Of a stretch of DNA of 8,082 bases, positions 1-5,744 are shown piece after piece (position 1 is the stretch's first letter; each line of letters begins with the position of its first letter). The position numbers were made by a program, and so were the translations under genes. The stretch lies in the NCBI GenBank assembly GCA_903864395.1, contig CAIPFQ010000241.1, positions 1-8,082 on the forward strand. Direction: 5' to 3'. The stretch is from an uncultured Chlamydiae bacterium (GTDB lineage: Bacteria; Chlamydiota; Chlamydiia; Chlamydiales; SM23-39). Under the pieces are notes generated by a model that did no database searches, was not told the origin of the DNA, and saw only the letters and a program-made list of their open reading frames with translations.

Positions 1-1266
1 AGGCACAGTGCCATACTCGCGCAGCTCAAGATACCACCAATAGTCTTCGCGCTTTAAACCAAACGCGCTCATTTTTTGCTCAAGGACATCGAGACGCTCT
101 TCGCGCTGCGCACCGCCGATGATTTCCCCAATTTTTGGCACGATGATATCCATCGCAGCCACTGTTTTTCCATCGGGATTCGAGCGCATGTAAAACGCTT
201 TGATCTCTTTTGGGTAATCCGTAAGGATCACCGGCTTTTTACAAACCTCTTCTGCCAAATATCTTTCGTGTTCTGATTGAAGATCAATGCCCCACTCCAC
301 AGGAAATTCAAATTGTTTTGGCGCTTTTTTCAAAAGATGGACAGCTTCTGTATAAGACAGATGGGCAAACGGCGCGCTTGCAACGTGCTGCAGCCTCTGA
401 ATTAACCCGTTTTCAATAAACTTGTCGAAAAATTCGAGGTCCTGTACGCAATGCTCTAGTATGTAGCGGACACAAAATTTGAGATAGCTTTCGGCACACT
501 CCATATTCGCTGTGAGATCAGCAAAAGCCATTTCTGGCTCGATCATCCAAAATTCGGCTAAGTGGCGCGATGTATTGGAGTTTTCAGCGCGGAAAGTGGG
601 CCCAAAGGTATAAATATCGGAGAGCGCGCACGCTAAAATTTCGCCTTCGAGCTGTCCAGAGACGGTTAAAAAGGCGTTTTTCCCAAAAAAATCCTCTCCA
701 GGGTCGGCACTTTTCTCTAATGTCGTCACACGGAACATTTCTCCGCCCCCTTCGCAATCCGAGCCTGTGATGATCGGCGTTTGGACATAAAGAAAATCTC
801 TGCTTTGGAAAAAAAGATGTGTAGCGAGAGCCAGGGCGCTGCGGACGCGCAGCACGGCTCCCTGAGTATTTGTTCGAGGGCGCAGGTGAGCGATGGAGCG
901 TAAGAACTCAAAAGAGTGTCTTTTTTTTTGTAGAGGGTAGCGGGCGCTATCGCAGAGACCCAAAATGTGGATTTCGGAAGCTTTTACTTCGAGCGCCTGA
1001 TTTTTCCCAGGGCTCTCAACGAGAGTGCCCGTAATAGATACAGAGGCCCCTGTCGTCATTTGAGGCAGAAGATCGGCGTAGCCAGAAAGCGAGCTCTCTG
1101 CGATCACTTGGAGATTGGCGAGGGTAGATCCGTCATTGAGTTCGATAAAGGCAAACGATTTTTGATCGCGCATTGTGCGGATCCATCCAGCGACGTGGAT
1201 CGGTCGGTTGATCAGAGCGGAAGGGCCTTTGGCTTGAAGAATTTTTTTTATTTTTGTCCGTTGCAT
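1..1266 (-). CDS. asnS: Asparaginyl-tRNA synthetase (class II), C-terminus cut by window edge
   Basis: Charges tRNA-Asn with asparagine in the cytoplasm using ATP. The window encodes 422 residues from ATG at 1266-1264 and the frame is open to base 1. An N-terminal OB-fold anticodon-binding domain spans about residues 22-105 ([13 protein letters not shown], then [10 protein letters not shown]). The class II catalytic core follows: the motif 1 region near 158-168, the AsnRS-type stretch [15 protein letters not shown] at 168-182, and motif 2 [20 protein letters not shown] at 221-240, which is essentially identical to E. coli Asn[17 protein letters not shown] and [16 protein letters not shown] are also family-typical. 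The protein breaks off at YGTVP, so motif 3 (GFGLGFER) and roughly 36 residues by comparison with E. coli lie outside. It starts 6 bp after the nfo stop, in the same frame, with no visible Shine-Dalgarno, suggesting translation coupled to nfo. No earlier start is possible because the nfo stop precedes it. A run of nine A (coding strand) falls at codons 113-116. Asn rather than Asp specificity follows from overall similarity. Confidence 0.96.
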   Translation of the reverse strand, partial: MQRTKIKKILQAKGPSALINRPIHVAGWIRTMRDQKSFAFIELNDGSTLANLQVIAESSLSGYADLLPQMTTGASVSITGTLVESPGKNQALEVKASEIHILGLCDSARYPLQKKRHSFEFLRSIAHLRPRTNTQGAVLRVRSALALATHLFFQSRDFLYVQTPIITGSDCEGGGEMFRVTTLEKSADPGEDFFGKNAFLTVSGQLEGEILACALSDIYTFGPTFRAENSNTSRHLAEFWMIEPEMAFADLTANMECAESYLKFCVRYILEHCVQDLEFFDKFIENGLIQRLQHVASAPFAHLSYTEAVHLLKKAPKQFEFPVEWGIDLQSEHERYLAEEVCKKPVILTDYPKEIKAFYMRSNPDGKTVAAMDIIVPKIGEIIGGAQREERLDVLEQKMSAFGLKREDYWWYLELREYGTVP

Positions 1267-1272
1267 AAAAAA

Positions 1273-2136
1273 TTACCGTGTTGCGAAACTGCGCAGGAGG
1301 GCAATTTCTTTTGTCCAGGAAGGGGACCCATCGGGCGTTTCTAAGTATTTAGGCAAATCGCGCGTTTTAGCCGATTCCATGAGATATCGAAAGCATTCGA
1401 TGCCGATTTCTCCAGCCCCAAGGGGGGCATGCCGATCGACGCGGGATCCGAGCTCTTTTTGAGAATCATTAATATGAAAAGCATAAAGGTGTTTTAACCC
1501 AATGATCTCGTCAAATTCTTTGAGCGTGGCCTCCCATCCTTCCCTTGTTCGAATATCGTAGCCTGCGACAAAAATATGGCATGTGTCAATGCAGACCCCG
1601 ATTGGGATTTTTCTATGAAGATCGTGCAGGATGGTTTGAATCTGCTCAAAACGATGACCGACGCTCGTTCCTTGCCCCGCAGTGGTTTCGAGAAGGAGTT
1701 TTGTTTTCCCTTTTGCGAGCTGTGTATCGAAAAGAAGAAGACTTTCTGCAATGGTCGCAAGGCAATCCTTTTCGTCGCCTGTTGTCGCAGCGCCTGGATG
1801 AAAATTGAGAAAGTCAATCTTGAGTTGATGACAGCGCTTGATTTCTTCGCCAAACGCATGGCGGCTTTTTTTTAAAAGTTCGGGATCTGGCGAGCCGAGG
1901 TTGATGAGATAGCTGTCATGGCTCATGATTTTTTCCATGCCAGTTTCTGCGCGCGCTTTTTCCCATAAAGCGATTTCCTCTTCGCCAATCGTGCGACTAT
2001 GCCATTGTTTTTGATTGCTGGTAAAAAGTTGGATGGTAGAGGCACCGATCTTTTGCCCTTCGTAAAGGGCGTTAAAAGAGCCCCCTGCCGCCGAGGTGTG
2101 CGCGCCGATGATCATTTGCTTCGTCATGCGTATCAT
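1273..2136 (-). CDS. nfo: Endonuclease IV (AP endonuclease)
   Basis: Cleaves the DNA backbone 5' to abasic sites in base-excision repair and needs three zinc ions. The full protein is 287 residues, close to the 285 of E. coli Nfo. The expected metal ligands all appear to be present: His73 (MSHDSYLINLG), His113 (NFHPGA), Glu150 (LLLETTAGQG), Asp184 and His187 (GVCIDTCH), His221 (FHINDS), Asp234 and His236 (SRVDRHAPLG) and Glu266 (KYLETPDG). The start is uncertain. ATGs at 2136, 2127 and 2115 are all in frame, and family members begin just before the IGAH strand, so Met8 at 2115, preceded by a weak GAAG, may be the true start (280 residues). The gene diverges from murJ and is followed at 6 bp by asnS on the same strand, forming a likely two-gene operon. 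No active-site loss is visible. Confidence 0.97.
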   Translation of the reverse strand: MIRMTKQMIIGAHTSAAGGSFNALYEGQKIGASTIQLFTSNQKQWHSRTIGEEEIALWEKARAETGMEKIMSHDSYLINLGSPDPELLKKSRHAFGEEIKRCHQLKIDFLNFHPGAATTGDEKDCLATIAESLLLFDTQLAKGKTKLLLETTAGQGTSVGHRFEQIQTILHDLHRKIPIGVCIDTCHIFVAGYDIRTREGWEATLKEFDEIIGLKHLYAFHINDSQKELGSRVDRHAPLGAGEIGIECFRYLMESAKTRDLPKYLETPDGSPSWTKEIALLRSFATR

Positions 2137-2170
2137 GGTACATTATTATGGACGATTTAGGCAATGGATC
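2113..2170. promoter_or_regulatory. Divergent nfo/murJ start region with weak promoter-like hexamers
   Basis: Only 34 bp separate the outermost nfo start (2136) from the murJ ATG (2171), or 55 bp if nfo starts at 2115. On the plus strand TATTAT (2144-2149) could be a -10 element for murJ. On the minus strand CATAAT (2150-2145) could be a -10 for nfo, with transcription starting near 2138; that would favour the inner nfo start codons. No convincing -35 hexamer sits at the right distance for either. The two candidates overlap, so if both are used the promoters would compete. This is pattern matching only. Confidence 0.3.
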
Positions 2171-3754
2171 ATGGACACTCTTCAATCTACTTTGCGGTTT
2201 GCAAAGCATTTCTTTTTTGGAACCTCGCTGAGCCGTGCGAGCGGCCTCCTTCGCGATATCGCGATGGCTGTTTTTTTTGGGAGCTCCCCTAAAATTGCCG
2301 CTTTTATGGTGGCGTATCGTTTAGCGAACCTCTTTCGAAGACTTTTTGGAGAGGGCAATCTTCAATCGGGCGTCGTGCCCCATTTTGAAGAGATTCGGGG
2401 CCGCGATCCGAAGGCGGCTTTTCTTTTTTATCGCGACGCCGCCTTTTCTTTTTCTGTTGGCATCGGTGGATTTGTAGGGGTGATGACGGCTTTTTTATGG
2501 GGGATTAAAGATTTTTTATCGCCAAAAGGGGCAGAAATTGTCTCCTTATCCCTTTGGATGGTGCCGGGGCTCCTTTTTATTTGTCTATCCGCTTTGAATA
2601 CAGCCCTTCTTCAGTGTCAAAAAAAATATTTCGCCCCCGCGCTTGCGCCCGCGCTCTTTAATGGCGTATGGGTTTTGGCTGCGTGGATCGGGTGGGTTTT
2701 TTTTCCTTCCGATGCCATGGTGATTTTGAGTATGGGGGTGACAGTCGCTTTTGCGGCGCAATGGGCAGCCACTGCGCTACAGGCGCGCTTTGAGTGGAGA
2801 GAGCATATGAGTCTAAGGGAGTGGTTCCAGCCTCAAATTTTTCCTCCCTCATGGCGAAAGATTTTAGCCCCGATGGGGCTAGGGATCATCGGAGCGGGGG
2901 CGATGCAAATCAATAGCGCCCTCGATGCGATTTTTGCTTTGGTTGCAGACCCTTCGGGGCCTGCATACCTTTGGTATGCTATTCGCATCGAGCAGCTCCC
3001 TTTATCTTTGTTTGCCATCGCTCTTTCGGGCGCTCTTTTGCCCCCTTTGTCTCGATCTATTCAGGCAGGGGATTTAGAGGGGGCGCGAGCGCTTTTAAGA
3101 GGCTCTTGCCAAAGGGCTATGTTTTGGATCATCCCATGCAGCTTTGCCCTATTTGCCTTAGGTGCTGCAGGTCTCAATCTTCTTTACGGCCGCGGAGAAT
3201 TTGGCTCAAAAGATCTTTTGCAAACTCTTTTTTGTCTTTGGGGCTACGGCTTAGGCCTGATTCCAGCCGCACTTACGCTGCTTTTAACGGCAAGTTTTTA
3301 TGCAAAAAAGTCCTATAAAATGCCTACTTTCGCCTCTCTTTTTTCGGTCGGTTTTCATATTCTTTTGAATGTTGTTTTGGTGTTCGTTTTACAGTGGGGG
3401 GCGGTGAGCATTGCTCTTGCGACGAGTCTTAGCGCGTGGATTAATTATGCGATTTTAGCTTGGGGCACAGAAGGGATTGATTTTTGCTCTATGATGAAAA
3501 TAGGATGCGCAAGCCTTGGCGCTGCGATGATGACGGTGGGACTCGGTTCTTGGGCGGGAGACCCGACGCTGGCCATTATCCAAGGCGCTGAGAGCCTGTT
3601 TTTGCATGGTTTTTGGAACCAGTGCGGCCAGATGGGAATGATGGGATTGTTCTTTGCTTGTTCTTTTCTAGGGCTTAGTTGGGCGATGGGACTTTTTGTT
3701 TATACAATTGAAGAAAAAAGCCCAGAGAAAAATCCTGGGCTTTCAAATGATTAG
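2171..3754 (+). CDS. murJ: Lipid II flippase MurJ (MviN family)
   Basis: A multi-pass inner-membrane protein of the MOP exporter superfamily that moves lipid II across the membrane for peptidoglycan synthesis, which in chlamydiae supports division. It has 527 residues and many hydrophobic segments consistent with the family's 14 helices. The family N-terminus is clear: TSLSRASGLLRD at 18-29 carries Arg22 and Arg28, matching E. coli Arg18 and Arg24. LANLFRRLFGEGNLQSGVVP at 51-70 carries the arginine pair Arg56-Arg57. AIRIEQLPLSLF at 270-281 holds Arg272, equivalent to essential E. coli Arg270, followed by GALLPPLSR. I chose ATG 2171 because it leaves the usual short amphipathic lead-in (MDTLQSTLRFAKHF); in-frame upstream ATGs at 2096 and 2135 would run into nfo. 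The ribosome site is poor (AGG at 2159-2161). The gene diverges from nfo and converges on rpsD, with stop codons overlapping; its last codons contain the rpsD terminator hairpin. Confidence 0.95.
   Translation: MDTLQSTLRFAKHFFFGTSLSRASGLLRDIAMAVFFGSSPKIAAFMVAYRLANLFRRLFGEGNLQSGVVPHFEEIRGRDPKAAFLFYRDAAFSFSVGIGGFVGVMTAFLWGIKDFLSPKGAEIVSLSLWMVPGLLFICLSALNTALLQCQKKYFAPALAPALFNGVWVLAAWIGWVFFPSDAMVILSMGVTVAFAAQWAATALQARFEWREHMSLREWFQPQIFPPSWRKILAPMGLGIIGAGAMQINSALDAIFALVADPSGPAYLWYAIRIEQLPLSLFAIALSGALLPPLSRSIQAGDLEGARALLRGSCQRAMFWIIPCSFALFALGAAGLNLLYGRGEFGSKDLLQTLFCLWGYGLGLIPAALTLLLTASFYAKKSYKMPTFASLFSVGFHILLNVVLVFVLQWGAVSIALATSLSAWINYAILAWGTEGIDFCSMMKIGCASLGAAMMTVGLGSWAGDPTLAIIQGAESLFLHGFWNQCGQMGMMGLFFACSFLGLSWAMGLFVYTIEEKSPEKNPGLSND
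3711..3743 (-). terminator. Intrinsic terminator of rpsD, embedded in the murJ 3' end
   Basis: A perfect 9-bp inverted repeat, AAAGCCCAG (3717-3725) and CTGGGCTTT (3735-3743), encloses a 9-nt loop. Read on the minus strand, the hairpin starts 7 nt after the rpsD stop and its distal arm ends in TTTTTTCTT, a good U-tract for rpsD termination. On the plus strand it is followed by only three T, so termination of murJ there would be weaker. The hairpin lies wholly within the final codons of murJ (KSPEKNPGLS), so the sequence serves both protein and terminator. Confidence 0.88.
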
Positions 3755-4374
3755 GTGCTGTGAGAGATAAATTCGCAAACCAGCGGAACGTTGATCGGAA
3801 GAGGGAAGGGCACTTGATCCACTTGCGGGGAGGAGAGCACTCTTCCAGAGAGTTTGTCAGCTTCGATCGAGAGGTAGGCAGGAAGCTCGTGTCTGCTGCC
3901 CTGTTCTTGGGCCTGTAAAACAAGCTTCATTTGACGGGAAGCGGGTTTTATAGAAACAAGCATTCCAGGTTTTACCTGAAAGGATCGTCGGTCAACTTTT
4001 TTCCCATCTACTTGAATGTGTCCATGGGTTACGAGCTGTTGCGCTGCAAAGATGGAAGGGGCGAGGCGGAGGCGATAGACGATGTTGTCTAGGCGGCACT
4101 CGAGCTGCTCAATGAAAATTTGCGCAGTATTTCCCTTTGCAATCGCCGCTTTTTTATAAGCATTGACTAGTTGTTTATAGCTCAACATACCGTAAACAGC
4201 TTTGAGCTTTTGTTGCTCGTCGAGCTGCATACCGAAGTCGGATTTTTTCTTTCTCTTCGCGCCATGCATCCCCGGTGGATGCTGTTTGTGAAGGAGTGGG
4301 TTGCGTGCCTTGCCAAAGATGTTTGTTGCGAATCTTCGTGCGATGCGGTTTTTAGGTCCTCTGTAACGAGCCAT
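3751..4374 (-). CDS. rpsD: 30S ribosomal protein S4
   Basis: A primary binding protein of 16S rRNA that nucleates small-subunit assembly and affects translational fidelity. It has 207 residues, the normal length. The N-terminus MARYRGPKNRIARRF lacks the zinc-binding cysteines found in many S4 proteins (the C- form). RKKKSDFGMQLDEQQKLKAVYG follows. The S4 RNA-binding domain spans about 92-155, with CRLDNIVYRLRLAPSIFAAQQLVTHGHIQVDGKKVDRRSF as its core, spread over 93-132. The start is well supported: ATG at 4374 is preceded by TGGAG with 5 nt spacing, and a promoter lies just upstream. The gene stands alone here, not in an alpha operon with rpsM, rpsK and rpoA. Its stop (3751-3753) overlaps the murJ stop, and a hairpin terminator follows. 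The sequence reads closest to my memory of chlamydial S4. Confidence 0.98.
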   Translation of the reverse strand: MARYRGPKNRIARRFATNIFGKARNPLLHKQHPPGMHGAKRKKKSDFGMQLDEQQKLKAVYGMLSYKQLVNAYKKAAIAKGNTAQIFIEQLECRLDNIVYRLRLAPSIFAAQQLVTHGHIQVDGKKVDRRSFQVKPGMLVSIKPASRQMKLVLQAQEQGSRHELPAYLSIEADKLSGRVLSSPQVDQVPFPLPINVPLVCEFISHST

Positions 4375-4379
4375 GGTTT

Positions 4380-4383
4380 CTCC
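4380..4383 (-). promoter_or_regulatory. Shine-Dalgarno of rpsD
   Basis: GGAG on the minus strand, within TGGAGAAACC before the ATG, leaving 5 nt between the motif and the start codon. It is the clearest ribosome-binding site in the window and fixes the rpsD start. Confidence 0.75.
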
Positions 4384-4409
4384 AGAAATGATTTTCGTTA
4401 AAGGATGAT

Positions 4410-4438
4410 AGTGTATCAGAGATCGGTTTTTTCAGCAA
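4410..4438 (-). promoter_or_regulatory. Sigma70-type promoter of rpsD (extended -10)
   Basis: On the minus strand, TTGCTG (4438-4433) and TACACT (4415-4410) are separated by exactly 17 bp. The -10 is preceded by TGA, giving an extended -10 (TGnTACACT) that can offset the poor -35. Transcription would start near 4403, giving a leader of about 28 nt. That is too short for an obvious structured S4-binding site, so I see no sequence evidence of the autoregulation known for S4 in other bacteria. Confidence 0.6.
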
Positions 4439-4445
4439 GAGGGGG

Positions 4446-4473
4446 GAAGAAAAGTCCCGGAAGAAAAGTCCCG
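4446..4473. repeat. Perfect 14-bp tandem duplication upstream of the rpsD promoter
   Basis: The unit GAAGAAAAGTCCCG occurs twice with no gap (4446-4459 and 4460-4473). The array lies 7 bp upstream of the rpsD -35 and about 45 bp upstream of the hydrolase -35, between the two divergent promoters. A G6 run precedes it and T6 follows it. It may be a replication-slippage product or a paired protein-binding site. The 14-bp period does not match a helical turn. CGG/CCG could pair across the second unit, but only for 3 bp, so I do not call a terminator. Confidence 0.85.
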
Positions 4474-4518
4474 TTTTTTGAGTTTAATTGATGTTAACAA
4501 ATTATTTTAAGTATTTTA

Positions 4519-4547
4519 TTGATTTTTATTCATTTTTATGTTAAAAT
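4519..4547 (+). promoter_or_regulatory. Sigma70-type promoter of the hydrolase operon (extended -10)
   Basis: TTGATT (4519-4524) and TAAAAT (4542-4547) have a 17-bp spacer, with TG at 4539-4540 forming an extended -10. These match consensus at 4/6 and 5/6. The surrounding DNA from 4480 to 4556 is very A+T-rich. Transcription would start near 4554, leaving a leader of about 16 nt that carries the AAAAGG ribosome site (4554-4559, 10 nt before ATG 4570). An apparent in-frame TTG start at 4519 coincides with the -35 and is not credible. The promoter probably drives the hydrolase, trhO and the helicase. Confidence 0.7.
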
Positions 4548-4569
4548 AATAATAAAAGGTTGTTTTTTA

Positions 4570-5712
4570 ATGTCTGTTTACTCTTTCGATGCCATGAACA
4601 TGTGCCCGAGTGCAAATTGGGCGTCTTGTGCCGAAGCTTTGAGCGAGGGCTGTCTCAGGGTCGCTCGCGCAGTCTATTGGTTTGTGATTGAAAACCGATT
4701 TGGGCTCGCGTTTCTTGTGGGTCTCCTCGTAGTTCCTTCTCAATGGTCTTGTAATAAGGGATTTAATGCTTTGTCTGATCTTTCAGAGATTTGGGAAAAA
4801 ATAGAGTGCAAGGGGTCTTCTGTTAAGATAGAGCGTTTTGGTAACGAAAAGGGGCTCTCTGGGGTTATTTATTATCCAAAGAGGGAAAGTAACCACGAAA
4901 AGAAAGGGGAGTGTATCCTGTATCATGCTCCTAATGGGGTGACATCGACGGGTTGGTTTTTAAATTGCGAGAACGTGTTCTTAGAAGGTTTTGAAGAGAC
5001 TCCCCCAGGAAAACTTGCGAAGAGCTTGGGAGTCCCAGTCATTTTGTATGATTATCGAGGCACAGGATTGAGCGGAAAAACTCCCTTAGGGGCCACTTAC
5101 GAGTCTGTTGTAAAAGACGGCCAGGAAGCTCTGCAGTATGCGCTGAAAAAGTTTGATGGCCATGTATACTCTGTTGGCACCTCTTTAGGCGGTGGCGTAG
5201 CAGTAATGTCTTTGGATAGACATTTGAACGAAGGAAAGAACGAGGTGGATGCGAGTAGAATTACGTTAGTCAGCCATAATTCTTTTGCGTCATTGCCACG
5301 AGTTATTCTTCCTAATTGGCCTCGTTTTGCTGATTGGCTAGGTTGGTTGATTGGCGCGCACATGAACGCTGAGGCTGCAGTCCAAAACTTAAAAGAAAAA
5401 AAGGTAAAGATCCTGATTCTTTCTCACGCGGGAGATGAGATTATTCCCTTGAAAGCGCAAATTACACATAAAAGTGATAATAAAGTGTCTTATTTCCAAG
5501 ACACTGTCCCGCAGGAGGCGTTGCTCACAGTAAGCGTAGAATTTGAGCCAGACTCAGGCTCCTTCGGGAGAGATTCTTCAAGAGAGATCTCTTTGTCCGA
5601 GGTGGCTGAATCTATGAGCAACGCCCCGCAGGATCGGGTTCACATGGCTCTTACAAAGAACCAACTCGACGCTTTCACAAAATTCAACATTCCAACAATT
5701 GCCAACAAATAG
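4570..5712 (+). CDS. Membrane-anchored alpha/beta-hydrolase, CHLPS 43 kDa-like (DUF818-like)
   Basis: A 380-residue protein (about 42-43 kDa) with an intact serine-hydrolase signature; substrate unknown. Residues 44-57 (FGLAFLVGLLVVPS) form one hydrophobic segment that probably anchors it in a membrane, with the catalytic part following. In that part, LYHAPNG at 118-124 is a likely oxyanion strand-loop, LYDYRGTGLSG at 159-169 the conserved DxRGxGxS strand, and VGTSLGGG at 202-209 the nucleophile elbow with Ser205. Asp289 (SHAGDEIIP) and His358 (DRVHMAL) complete the predicted triad. The Asp-His spacing of 69 residues is long for the fold, and residues 300-356 look like an insertion. Five of its cysteines lie within the first 80 residues. 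Length and sequence resemble the Chlamydia 'CHLPS 43 kDa' family, whose role is not established as far as I know; this match is from memory. ATG 4570 is chosen because a ribosome site and promoter lie directly upstream. trhO follows after 25 bp with no terminator between, so the two are probably co-transcribed. Esterase, lipase or peptidase activity are all possible. Confidence 0.85.
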   Translation: MSVYSFDAMNMCPSANWASCAEALSEGCLRVARAVYWFVIENRFGLAFLVGLLVVPSQWSCNKGFNALSDLSEIWEKIECKGSSVKIERFGNEKGLSGVIYYPKRESNHEKKGECILYHAPNGVTSTGWFLNCENVFLEGFEETPPGKLAKSLGVPVILYDYRGTGLSGKTPLGATYESVVKDGQEALQYALKKFDGHVYSVGTSLGGGVAVMSLDRHLNEGKNEVDASRITLVSHNSFASLPRVILPNWPRFADWLGWLIGAHMNAEAAVQNLKEKKVKILILSHAGDEIIPLKAQITHKSDNKVSYFQDTVPQEALLTVSVEFEPDSGSFGRDSSREISLSEVAESMSNAPQDRVHMALTKNQLDAFTKFNIPTIANK

Positions 5713-5725
5713 TGAGACCTAGTAG

Positions 5726-5744
5726 AATCCATGCCGTATGGATT
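5726..5744 (+). promoter_or_regulatory. Inverted repeat covering the trhO start codon
   Basis: AATCCAT (5726-5732) and ATGGATT (5738-5744) are perfect complements around a 5-nt loop (GCCGT). The ATG of trhO is the first triplet of the 3' arm, so in mRNA the start codon would be base-paired. No Shine-Dalgarno is visible upstream; the nearest purine-rich stretch ends 12 nt before the ATG. A 7-bp, mostly A-U stem is only marginally stable. It could modulate initiation, act as a DNA operator, or be chance. Confidence 0.4.

Noticed and set aside
967..1344. 125-residue open frame on the plus strand across the asnS/nfo junction
   Set aside because: It is antisense to two well-supported genes and has a low-complexity, unrecognisable product.
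2096..2170. Longer murJ start overlapping the nfo 5' end
   Set aside because: The extra 25 residues do not resemble a MurJ N-terminus and would overlap nfo. ATG 2171 gives the family start.
4446..4473. Minus-strand GGGACTTTTC resembles a eukaryotic NF-kappaB site
   Set aside because: A ten-base resemblance in bacterial DNA carries no functional meaning without other evidence; the tandem repeat explains why it occurs twice.
4444..4480. Possible plus-strand terminator at the G-run, repeat and T6
   Set aside because: Pairing is limited to three G-C pairs with large loops, and no plus-strand gene ends upstream that would need it.
4519..4569. TTG start extending the hydrolase by 17 residues
   Set aside because: The TTG coincides with the -35 of a good promoter and the added codons cover the -10 and the ribosome site. 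ATG 4570 fits better.
5547..5563. GAGCC/GGCTC inverted repeat in the hydrolase as a possible terminator or attenuator
   Set aside because: Only a 5-bp stem, no T-tract, and it lies well inside the coding region.
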